DNA of 5,857 nucleotides, from NCBI GenBank assembly GCA_023386135.1, contig JAEWKG010000168.1, positions 1 through 5,857 on the forward strand. Reading direction: 5' to 3'. The notes under the pieces are model-generated. The model was not told the DNA's origin and searched no databases. It saw only the letters and a list, made by a program, of their open reading frames with translations. Made by a program: the position numbers and the translations under genes. Positions 1-5,857 of the stretch are shown piece by piece. Within the stretch, counting starts at the first letter, position 1, and each line of letters starts with the position of its first letter. This DNA comes from Pseudomonadota bacterium. GTDB taxonomy: Bacteria > Pseudomonadota > Alphaproteobacteria > Sphingomonadales > Sphingomonadaceae.

Positions 1-30
1 CCCGCACGCGCCCCCCAGCCTCGGGTGAGC

Positions 31-642
31 TTAGTTGCTCGGCGCCGGCGCCGGAGCGGCCGCACGGCGCGCCTGCCACTGCGACTTCATGGCGTCGAAG
101 GCGGCCTTGCGCTCGGCCGAGGTGACGGTGCCGTTGTGGTCGGCATCGGCCTTGTCGAAGTGGGCCAGCGCCGCGGCGGTGAATTCGGCCTGGGTGATGG
201 TGCCGTCATTGTTGGTGTCGGCCATCTTGCCGAGCATCATCCCGCGGCCGCCCATGGCGCCGTGCATGCCGTGCCGGCCGCCCATGCGGTGTCCGGCCAT
301 CCCGGGCGCGGGCATATCGGCGCCGCCCATGCCGTGGCGGCCGGCGCGCACGCCGCGCTCACCGCGCTGGGCGTGCATCGCGGCGAACTCGTCGCGGCTG
401 ATCGAGCCGTTGTGGTCGGCGTCGATGCGGTCGAACACCTTGGCCTGCCGCGCGGCGCGGTCGGCGGAATCGAGCTTGCCGTCGCCGTTGGCATCCATCT
501 TGGCGAAATGCTCGGCGGCCATGGTCTGCGCCTGGGCGCGGGTCATGTCGGCCTGCATGTGGCCGGCCATCTGCGGGGCGGCAACCGCAACGCCCGCAGT
601 CGCGAGCACGGCGGCGCCGATCGAAAAGGTCAATTTACGCAT
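31..642 (-). CDS. Exported four-EF-hand calcium-binding protein with Met/His/Gly-rich linker
   Basis: Predicted 203-residue periplasmic or secreted Ca2+-binding protein of unknown cellular role. Residues 1-22 form a signal peptide (MRKL, a hydrophobic Ala/Val-rich core, then AVAA before PQ). Four EF-hand loops are visible: D50-N52-D54-G55 ending in D61, D74-D76-N78-G79 ending in E85, D142-N144-D146-G147 ending in E153, and D166-D168-N170-G171 ending in E177. Loop 1 has Asp instead of Glu at position 12. Within each pair the loops start 24 residues apart, suggesting a duplicated EF-hand pair. The pairs are separated by a linker (about 88-140) rich in Gly, Met, His and Arg, with ten Met and five His. 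The tail is Ala/Pro-rich. The start at 642 was preferred to an in-frame ATG at 693 because it opens the signal peptide and has GGAGAG 8 bases upstream. The domain call is firm. Buffering, sensing or metal handling are all possible roles. Confidence 0.9.
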   Translation of the reverse strand: MRKLTFSIGAAVLATAGVAVAAPQMAGHMQADMTRAQAQTMAAEHFAKMDANGDGKLDSADRAARQAKVFDRIDADHNGSISRDEFAAMHAQRGERGVRAGRHGMGGADMPAPGMAGHRMGGRHGMHGAMGGRGMMLGKMADTNNDGTITQAEFTAAALAHFDKADADHNGTVTSAERKAAFDAMKSQWQARRAAAPAPAPSN

Positions 643-650
643 GGTACGAA

Positions 651-656
651 CTCTCC
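651..656 (-). promoter_or_regulatory. Ribosome binding site fixing the start of the EF-hand gene
   Basis: GGAGAG on the minus strand lies 8 bases before the ATG at 642. It selects this start over the in-frame ATG at 693, which would bury the signal peptide behind 17 extra residues. This is read directly from the sequence; use in the cell is inferred. Confidence 0.75.
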
Positions 657-734
657 AAGGAAAAACGAGAAGAGCTGCGGGCCCGGCTGACAAGGGGGGA
701 GGAAAACAGCCAGGTCCCGCAACTCATGTTCGCT

Positions 735-766
735 GGTATAAGCGCGCGATGTCGCAGGCTTATCCC
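735..766. promoter_or_regulatory. Imperfect dyad in the gap upstream of the EF-hand gene
   Basis: The 193-base gap 643-835 separates the VOC stop from the EF-hand start. The only clear structure I see in it is a dyad: ATAAGC at 738-743 pairs with GCTTAT at 758-763. The inner GCG (746-748) pairs with CGC (753-755) around a 4-base loop, and the outer GG (735-736) pairs with CC (765-766) across a mismatch. It sits about 95-125 bases before the EF-hand start, so it could be an operator or a structured leader or trailer. No T-run follows on either strand, so a classical terminator is unlikely. I could not identify a convincing -35/-10 pair for the EF-hand gene. Confidence 0.25.
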
Positions 767-835
767 GAAAGCCGAGAGAATTGTCGCGGTGTGTAACGCT
801 CGGCGGCGCGCGTTAAGCGGGCCGCAAGCGTGGCG

Positions 836-1225
836 TCACTCCCCTGCCTGATCGCCTTGCGGCATCACGAATGCGTTCAACTTGTTGCCGTCGGGATCGC
901 GGAAATAGCCGGCGTAGAAGCCGCCGCCGCGGTCGCCCGGTTCGCCTTCGCAGGTGCCACCGTTGGCGAGCGCGATCTCGTGCAGGCGATGGACCTGCGC
1001 GGTGTCCTTCGCCGCCAGCGCGACCATCACGCCGTTACCGACCGTCGCGGGCTTGCCGTCGAACGGCTTGGTGAGGCCGATGCCCGCGCCGCCGCCGGGC
1101 TCACCCCAGGCGATGAAAGTCTCGTTCTCCATCATTCGCCCCGCGCCGAGCTCGGCGAAGATCGCATCGTAGAACTTCGCGCCCTTCTCGCGGTCGTTGG
1201 TCCCGAGGGTTACGTATCCGATCAT
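836..1225 (-). CDS. VOC-superfamily (glyoxalase/bleomycin-resistance fold) protein
   Basis: A complete 129-residue single-domain VOC protein with two beta-alpha-beta-beta-beta modules. The first is about 2-52 (IGYVTLGTND, then an FYD helix start at 18-20). The second is about 65-121, ending in the family signature FRDPDGN at 108-114. Superfamily members include glyoxalase I, fosfomycin-resistance enzymes and ring-cleaving dioxygenases, but the substrate here cannot be named. Two usual metal-ligand positions look changed: the His expected near residue 4 is Tyr4, and the Glu expected near 117 is Asn117. A catalytic metal site like that of glyoxalase I is therefore doubtful. AGGAG lies 7 bases before the ATG. 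The gene follows the aminopeptidase gene by 47 bases on the same strand, so the two may share a transcript. Fold call confident; function unknown. Confidence 0.88.
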   Translation of the reverse strand: MIGYVTLGTNDREKGAKFYDAIFAELGAGRMMENETFIAWGEPGGGAGIGLTKPFDGKPATVGNGVMVALAAKDTAQVHRLHEIALANGGTCEGEPGDRGGGFYAGYFRDPDGNKLNAFVMPQGDQAGE

Positions 1226-1273
1226 TGAACTGCTCCTGCCGCGACTCGACCCGGAAGGAACATTACATGAACA

Positions 1274-3079
1274 TCAGAGCGGCCGGCAAGCCTCTTCGAG
1301 CCACGCCAGCGCTTCGCGGTCGAGCTGCGGGGCGAGGATGCGCCGGACGTCGGCGTGGTAGACGTTCCACCACTCGCGCTCCTCGGGCGTCAGCAGCGAG
1401 ACCTCGACCAGCGCTTTGTCGAGCGGGGCGAAGGTCAGCGTCTCGAAGCCGAGGTAATCGCCTTCCTGCCCGTCGATCGCGCGCGGTTCGACCAGCACCA
1501 GGTTCTCGATTCGAATGCCGTAGGCGCCTTCCTTGTAGTAGCCGGGCTCGTTCGACAGGATCATGCCAGGGAGCAGCTCCTGGTCGCCGCCCGCCTGCGC
1601 GCCGGTGATCTTGGCGATGCGCTGCGGGCCTTCGTGGACCGACAGGAAGCTGCCCACCCCGTGACCGGTGCCGTGGGCATAGTCGACGCCCGCGGCCCAC
1701 AGGAACTGGCGCGCGAACGCATCGAGCTGGCCGCCGACGGTGCCTTGCGGGAAGACCGCGCGGGCGATGGCGATATGGCCCTTGAGGACGCGGGTGTTGC
1801 GGTCCTTCTGCTCGGCCGAGGGCTCGCCGGGGCCGATCCACACGGTGCGGGTGATGTCGGTGGTGCCGTCGAGGTACTGGCCGCCCGAATCGCACAGGTA
1901 GATGCTCGAAGGCTGGATCGGGATGTTGGAATCCTCGTCCACCCGGTAGTGCGGCAGCGCGGCGTGGGGGCCGGCGGCGCTAATGGTGTCGAAGGACAGG
2001 TCCCTGAGGATATCGCTCGCATCGCGGAACTGGCGCAGCTTGGCCGCGGCGCTGAGTTCGTCGAGCCCGCCCTTGGGGCCTTCGATGCTCAGCCAGTGCA
2101 GGTACCTTGCAATCGCCGCGCCGTCGCGCGCCTGGGCGTCGCGCTGGCCCTGCTGCTCGACCGGGTTCTTGACCGCGCGCGGCAGGATCGTGGGAGCGCG
2201 CACCGCGACCGGCTTGGCGCCCGCGCCCTCGAGCGCGTGGAAGATCGCCGCGACGCCGTAGTTGGGAGCGACCGCTTCGGTCGTGCCCTTGAGCTCCGCG
2301 AGCGCACTCTCGAACGCCGCGCGCGGGCGGATGGTGATCGCGTTGCCGAGGTGCTGGGTCAGCTCCGGGGTGACCTTGTCCTCACCGATGAACAGCTCGG
2401 CGGTGCCGTCGGCGTGGGCGATGACGTAGGACAGCGCCACCGGCGTGCGCTCCACGTCCTGCCCGCGGATGTTGAGCAGCCAGGCGACCGAATCGAGCGC
2501 GCTGACCACCGCCGCGTCGTAGCCCTCGCGCTTGAGCCAGTCGGCGACCTCGGCGCGCTTGTCGGCGCTGTTGCGGCCCGAATGTGCGGCCTGGTGCACC
2601 AGCGCCGGCGCGTTCGACGGCTCGGGCCGGTCGGCCCACACTGCATCGATCGGGTTGCCCTCGACCGGCATCAGCGTGGCGTGTTTCTTGGCTAGTGCCT
2701 TGGCGACGGCTTCCGCCCAGCCCTTCGAATGCAGCCAGGCGTCGTAGCCGATCTTCGCGCCCTCGGGCGCGTTCTCGCCCAACCACTTGGGGGGGCTGGT
2801 CGCGGGGACGCTCTCGTAGTCGAATAGCTTGCCGTCGACCTGCTCGCGCACCTGCACGGTGTAGCGGCCGTCGGTGAAGATCGCCGCCTTGTCCGCCAGC
2901 ACCACCGCGGTGCCGGCCGAGCCGCCGAAGCCGGTCAGCCAGGCGAGGCGCTGCGCGTAGGCGCCGATGTACTCGCTCATGTGCTCGTCGCTGATCGGCA
3001 CGACGAATCCGTCGAGCCCGAGCCGCTTCAGCTCCTCGCGGAGGGCGGCGAGGCGGGCTTCGTGAGTCTGCATGAGCAT
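1274..3079 (-). CDS. Xaa-Pro aminopeptidase, three-domain M24B type (aminopeptidase P family)
   Basis: Cytosolic metallopeptidase of 601 residues, predicted to release the N-terminal residue from peptides with proline in second position. Layout: creatinase-type N domain (about 8-135), a second creatinase-like domain (about 160-315), the pita-bread catalytic domain (about 318-535) and a short C-terminal domain (about 550-601, with WWNVYH at 570-575). The five metal ligands are all present: D397 (CDSGG), D408 (TTDITRT, 11 residues on), H473 (HGTGHGVG), E511 (NEPG) and E525 (GIRIEN). H377, H469 and H482 match the substrate-binding histidines of human XPNPEP1. This resembles the XPNPEP1-like long form, not the roughly 440-residue E. 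coli PepP, so I give no symbol. The usual two-Mn dimer is inferred from the family. No signal peptide is seen. The reading frame extends to an ATG at 3187, but the start at 3079 has AAAGGA 8 bases upstream and avoids overlapping the divergent peptidase gene. Confidence 0.95.
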   Translation of the reverse strand: MLMQTHEARLAALREELKRLGLDGFVVPISDEHMSEYIGAYAQRLAWLTGFGGSAGTAVVLADKAAIFTDGRYTVQVREQVDGKLFDYESVPATSPPKWLGENAPEGAKIGYDAWLHSKGWAEAVAKALAKKHATLMPVEGNPIDAVWADRPEPSNAPALVHQAAHSGRNSADKRAEVADWLKREGYDAAVVSALDSVAWLLNIRGQDVERTPVALSYVIAHADGTAELFIGEDKVTPELTQHLGNAITIRPRAAFESALAELKGTTEAVAPNYGVAAIFHALEGAGAKPVAVRAPTILPRAVKNPVEQQGQRDAQARDGAAIARYLHWLSIEGPKGGLDELSAAAKLRQFRDASDILRDLSFDTISAAGPHAALPHYRVDEDSNIPIQPSSIYLCDSGGQYLDGTTDITRTVWIGPGEPSAEQKDRNTRVLKGHIAIARAVFPQGTVGGQLDAFARQFLWAAGVDYAHGTGHGVGSFLSVHEGPQRIAKITGAQAGGDQELLPGMILSNEPGYYKEGAYGIRIENLVLVEPRAIDGQEGDYLGFETLTFAPLDKALVEVSLLTPEEREWWNVYHADVRRILAPQLDREALAWLEEACRPL

Positions 3080-3087
3080 TGTTGCGG

Positions 3088-3093
3088 TCCTTT
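3088..3093 (-). promoter_or_regulatory. Ribosome binding site fixing the start of the aminopeptidase gene
   Basis: AAAGGA on the minus strand is 8 bases before the ATG at 3079 and 14 before a second in-frame ATG at 3073, favouring the former. It lies in the 37-base gap between the divergent peptidase genes. That gap is too short to hold two full promoters, so promoter elements of each gene probably lie in the 5' coding region of the other. Confidence 0.65.
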
Positions 3094-3116
3094 CGAAGCC
3101 CACATAGGGCCGCGCC

Positions 3117-5171
3117 ATGACCGATGCCACCTTGAAGCCGCCTGTTGCGGCGAAGCGCCCTTCCAACGTCACCCACCACGGCATCACCGTCAGTGACGAT
3201 TACGCCTGGCTGCGCGACCAGAGCTATCCCACGGTCGACGATCCCGAGATCATCGCCCACCTCGAAGCCGAGAACGCCTGGTTCGAAGCGGCGATGGCGG
3301 GTCAGAAGGACCGCATCGACGCGCTGTTCACCGAGATGCGCGCGCGGATCAAGGAAGCCGACAAGTCGGTCCCGCAGAAGGACGGCGACTGGCTCTACTG
3401 GATCGAGTTCGAGGAAGGCGCCGAGTACAAGAAATGGTGGCGGCGGCCGGTCGCCGGCGGTCCGGACGAGCTGCTGCTCGACGAGGTCGCGCTGGCGGAG
3501 GGCAAGGATTACTTCCGGCTGGGCGCGATCGCGGTCTCGAACGACGGGACCAAGCTCGCCTACTCGATCGACGACAACGGATCCGAACGCTTCACCGCGC
3601 GGGTGAAGGATCTCGCCTCAGGCGCGTTGCTGGCCGACGAAATCCCCGGCACGCTGTCGTCGCTCATCTGGGTCGCCGGGGACACCGGGCTCGTCTACAG
3701 CCTGGCCAACGAGCAGTGGCGGACCGACAACGCTCGGCTGCACTGGCTGGGCAAGCCGCTCTCCGACGACGTCGAGCTGTACCACGAAGACGACGAGGGC
3801 TTCCGCGTCGGCGCGGGGCTGTCGGCGAACGAGAAGTGGCTGGTGCTCTCGACCCGCGATCACGAGACCAGCGAAGTGCGGTTGATTTCCGCCGCCGATC
3901 CGCTGGCAGAGCCGCTGCTTGTGAAGCCGCGCGAGAAGGGCGTCGAGTACGAGGTCGATGAACGCGACGGCACGCTCTTCGTACTCGCCAACGACACGCA
4001 CGAGAACTTCCGCCTCGCCACCGCGCCGCTGTCGGCGCCGGCTGAATGGACCACGCTGATCGAGGGATCGGATGCGTTCTACCTGACCGGGTTCGACCTG
4101 TTCCGCGACTTCTACGTCGTCGAGGGGCGGCAGGCGGGGCTCGATACGATCGAGGTGCGCTATTACGACGATCCCGCGCGGGTCGAGCCGATCGCCTTTC
4201 CGGAGGACAGTTACTCGGCCGGCCTCGGCGACAATCCCGAATGGGCGATGGACAAGCTTCGGGTCGGCTACGAATCGATGGTCAGCCCGTCGAGCGTGTT
4301 CGACTACCACGTCGCCGAACGGCGGCTCGAGCTGCTCAAGGTGCAGGAAGTGCCCTCGGGCTATGACGCCTCGCTGTATGCGACCGAGCGGCTGCACATC
4401 GCCGCGCGCGACGGGACCGATATCCCGGTGTCGATCATGTACCGCAAGGACCGCCAGCAGCCGGGGCCGCTGCACCTCTACGGCTACGGCGCCTACGGCA
4501 TTGCCATCCCGCCGGGCTTCTCGACCACGCGGCTGAGCCTGGTCGACCGCGGCTTCGCTTACGCCATCGCGCACATCCGCGGTGGGGACGACCTGGGGCG
4601 CGCCTGGTACAAGGCGGGCAAGCTCCAAGCCCGCACCAACGCGTTCAACGACTTCGTCGATGTCGCCAAGGGGCTGGTCGCGAAGGGCTATACCGAGGCG
4701 GGGCGCATCTCGATCTCGGGCGGGTCGGCGGGCGGTGAGCTGATGGGCGCGGTGATCAACTCCGATCCCGCGCTGTGGGGCGCGGTGGTGGCGCACGTGC
4801 CGTTCGTCGACGTGCTGGCGACCATGCTCGACGCCTCGCTGCCGCTGACCCCCGGCGAATGGCCCGAATGGGGCAACCCGATCGAGGACCGCGCGGCGTT
4901 CGAGCTGATCCAGAGCTATTCGCCCTACGACCAGGTCAAGCGCCAGGCCTACCCGCCGCTGCTGGTCACTGCCGGGCTCAACGATCCGCGCGTGACCTAC
5001 TGGGAGCCCGCCAAGTGGGTCGCCCGCCTGCGCGAGCTCAAGACCGACGACAACGTGCTGCTCTTGAAGACCAACATGGGCGCGGGCCACGGCGGCAAGT
5101 CGGGGCGGTTCGAGAGCTTGCGCGAGACGGCCGAGGAATTCGCCTTCATCCTGTGGCAGTTCGGGCTGTGA
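3117..5171 (+). CDS. ptrB: Oligopeptidase B-type serine peptidase (family S9A)
   Basis: Cytosolic serine oligopeptidase of 684 residues (E. coli PtrB is 686). The N-terminus carries the family opening HG (21-22) and DDYAWLRD (27-34). A beta-propeller that limits access to short peptides spans about 70-405, and the alpha/beta-hydrolase domain runs from about 410 to the end. The catalytic triad is visible: S537 in GGSAGG, D623 in GLNDPRV and H658 in GAGHGGKSGRF. Its spacing (86 and 35 residues) nearly equals that of E. coli S532-D617-H652. These motifs fit oligopeptidase B better than prolyl oligopeptidase. Unusually, the acidic residues known to select basic substrates are mostly replaced: P465 and G467 stand where enterobacterial enzymes have D460 and D462, and P583 where they have E578. 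Only E581 (E576) is kept, so dibasic cleavage should not be assumed. A weak AGGG lies 7 bases before the ATG. The stop overlaps the next gene's start. Confidence 0.93.
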   Translation: MTDATLKPPVAAKRPSNVTHHGITVSDDYAWLRDQSYPTVDDPEIIAHLEAENAWFEAAMAGQKDRIDALFTEMRARIKEADKSVPQKDGDWLYWIEFEEGAEYKKWWRRPVAGGPDELLLDEVALAEGKDYFRLGAIAVSNDGTKLAYSIDDNGSERFTARVKDLASGALLADEIPGTLSSLIWVAGDTGLVYSLANEQWRTDNARLHWLGKPLSDDVELYHEDDEGFRVGAGLSANEKWLVLSTRDHETSEVRLISAADPLAEPLLVKPREKGVEYEVDERDGTLFVLANDTHENFRLATAPLSAPAEWTTLIEGSDAFYLTGFDLFRDFYVVEGRQAGLDTIEVRYYDDPARVEPIAFPEDSYSAGLGDNPEWAMDKLRVGYESMVSPSSVFDYHVAERRLELLKVQEVPSGYDASLYATERLHIAARDGTDIPVSIMYRKDRQQPGPLHLYGYGAYGIAIPPGFSTTRLSLVDRGFAYAIAHIRGGDDLGRAWYKAGKLQARTNAFNDFVDVAKGLVAKGYTEAGRISISGGSAGGELMGAVINSDPALWGAVVAHVPFVDVLATMLDASLPLTPGEWPEWGNPIEDRAAFELIQSYSPYDQVKRQAYPPLLVTAGLNDPRVTYWEPAKWVARLRELKTDDNVLLLKTNMGAGHGGKSGRFESLRETAEEFAFILWQFGL

Positions 5172-5782
5172 TCAAGAATGTTGTCTTCGATATCGGCAAT
5201 GTCCTCGTGCGGTGGGACTCGCTCGGCATCGTCGAGGCGGCGTTCGGGTTGTCGGGGGAGGAGGCGAAGGCGCGCCGCCACGCGCTGTTCGGCGAGACCG
5301 ACATCTGGCGCGCGCTCAACCGCGGCGAGCATACCGAGGCGGGCGCCAAGGCGGCTTACGTGGCGGCGGGGTTGCTGACCGCCCAGGAGGCTGAGGCGAT
5401 GTTTGCCGCGCTATACGACAGCTTGCACCTGCTCGAGGACACGCCGCCGCTGATGGAGCGGCTGAAGGCTGCCGGCTACCGTATCTTCGCGTTGACCGAC
5501 AACGTGCGCGAAATCGTCGCGCACCTCGAAGGCACGCACGACTGGTGGGCGCATTTCGAGCGCGTCACCAACTCGGCCGAGGTCGGCGTGCTAAAGCCCG
5601 ACCCGCGCATCTATGCGCACCTCATCGAGACCAATGGTCTGAACCCCGAGGAGACGGTGTTCTTCGATGACATGCCCGGCAACGTCGCCGGCGCACGTGC
5701 GGCGGGGATGCACGCGTTCGTGTTCACCGACGCCGCGCAGGCCGAGCGGGACTTGGCGTCGCTGGGGGTCGAGCTGTGCTAA
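5168..5782 (+). CDS. HAD-family (subfamily IA) phosphatase, YihX-like
   Basis: A 204-residue cytosolic haloacid dehalogenase-superfamily hydrolase, probably a phosphatase of small phosphorylated metabolites. Motif I is FDIGNVLV with nucleophile D8. Motif II is T110 (ALTDN), motif III K143 (GVLKPDP), and motif IV D167-D168 (FFDDMPGN, with N172). The helical cap lies about 18-90. The residue two after the nucleophile is G10 instead of the usual Asp general acid/base, a pattern (DxGNV) I associate with E. coli YihX, an alpha-glucose-1-phosphate phosphatase. The substrate here is not established. The start is GTG at 5168, whose GTGA overlaps the TGA of the upstream peptidase gene by four bases; no strong ribosome binding site precedes it, so translational coupling is likely. 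The frame stays open far upstream, but that part is only the out-of-frame peptidase gene and lacks HAD features. Confidence 0.92.
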   Translation: MIKNVVFDIGNVLVRWDSLGIVEAAFGLSGEEAKARRHALFGETDIWRALNRGEHTEAGAKAAYVAAGLLTAQEAEAMFAALYDSLHLLEDTPPLMERLKAAGYRIFALTDNVREIVAHLEGTHDWWAHFERVTNSAEVGVLKPDPRIYAHLIETNGLNPEETVFFDDMPGNVAGARAAGMHAFVFTDAAQAERDLASLGVELC

Positions 5783-5783
5783 T

Positions 5784-5810
5784 CCTCCCCGTTGCCAAGC
5801 AATGGGGAGG
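5784..5810 (+). terminator. Possible transcription end signal for the peptidase-HAD pair
   Basis: The first hairpin of the repeat is long, GC-rich and directly downstream of the last gene, so it could stop or protect the transcript. It is followed by GGGGACC rather than a run of T, so it is not a classical intrinsic terminator; mRNA 3'-end protection is as plausible. Confidence 0.3.
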
Positions 5811-5837
5811 GGGACCGCACGCAGTGCGGTGGAGGGG
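5784..5837. repeat. Composite double-hairpin intergenic repeat (sphingomonad-type)
   Basis: Two adjacent inverted repeats. In the first, CCTCCCC (5784-5790) pairs with GGGGAGG (5804-5810), and the stem continues inward through GTTGC/GCAAT with one G-U pair, giving 12 pairs around a 3-base loop. In the second, ACCGCAC (5814-5820) pairs perfectly with GTGCGGT (5824-5830) around GCA. A purine-rich GGAGGGG (5831-5837) follows. The element begins one base after the HAD stop codon. I recall this pattern, read on the minus strand as CCCCTCCACCGCAC then CCCCCTCCCC, as a dispersed intergenic repeat in sphingomonad genomes. That is memory, not a search, and only one copy is in this window. Confidence 0.65.
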
Positions 5838-5857
5838 TGAGCAGTCTCGGGTTAACC

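Noticed and set aside
688..693. TTGTCA on the minus strand as a possible -35 element for the EF-hand gene
   Set aside because: No acceptable -10 element lies 16-18 bases downstream, so I do not call a promoter.
749..796. A 15-codon plus-strand open frame in the 643-835 gap
   Set aside because: Too short, no ribosome binding site, and no way to support coding from this sequence alone.
1267..1608. A plus-strand reading frame with a good ribosome-binding sequence (GGAAGGA) just before its ATG
   Set aside because: Its product is Arg/Ala/Pro-rich with no recognisable family and lies antisense to the conserved C-terminal part of the aminopeptidase; the binding-site match is probably chance.
1355..2695. 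A 446-codon open frame antisense to the aminopeptidase gene
   Set aside because: The opposite strand encodes a fully conserved metallopeptidase with all ligands. The antisense product is low-complexity Arg/Ala/Val/Gly typical of frames opened by high GC.
3080..3187. A 36-residue N-terminal extension of the aminopeptidase from an ATG at 3187
   Set aside because: It would overlap the divergent peptidase gene, carries no family sequence, and the ATG at 3079 has a well-spaced ribosome binding site.
3618..5090. A 490-codon open frame antisense to the oligopeptidase gene
   Set aside because: Same reason: the sense strand has a complete S9A catalytic triad, and the antisense product resembles no family.
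5850..5857. Perfect palindrome GGTTAACC at the window end
   Set aside because: An 8-base palindrome is expected by chance now and then, and the window ends there, so context is missing.

Overview
The window looks like ordinary chromosomal DNA from a GC-rich alphaproteobacterium, most likely a member of the Sphingomonadales (Sphingomonas/Novosphingobium/Erythrobacter group). The basis is strong G/C bias at third codon positions, the style of the encoded proteins, and a composite hairpin repeat at the right edge that I recall, without being able to check, from sphingomonad intergenic regions. I see no RNA genes, CRISPR array, transposase, phage gene or attachment site.

Layout. Three genes run leftwards. 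The first is a long three-domain Xaa-Pro aminopeptidase (1274-3079). It is followed after 47 bases by a small VOC/glyoxalase-fold protein (836-1225). After a 193-base gap comes an exported protein with four EF-hands and a Met/His/Gly-rich linker (31-642). Two genes run rightwards from a 37-base divergent gap: an oligopeptidase B-type serine peptidase of family S9A (3117-5171), and a HAD-family phosphatase (5168-5782) whose GTG start overlaps the peptidase stop by four bases. A double-hairpin repeat begins one base after the HAD stop and fills most of the right edge.

How the genes fit together. The two divergent peptidases are both predicted to be cytosolic and to act on peptides rather than folded proteins: one removes an N-terminal residue in front of proline, the other cuts inside short peptides. 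Together they suggest a peptide-recycling locus. The HAD phosphatase is probably translationally coupled to the S9 peptidase, with no obvious biochemical link. The VOC protein may be read with the aminopeptidase. The EF-hand protein is separated by a larger gap and is probably an independent periplasmic calcium- or metal-binding protein.

I found no new multi-gene system. The points most worth a second look are the S9 peptidase, which lacks three of the four acidic residues known to give oligopeptidase B its preference for basic residues; the Met/His-rich linker of the EF-hand protein; and the repeat placed directly at the HAD stop codon.
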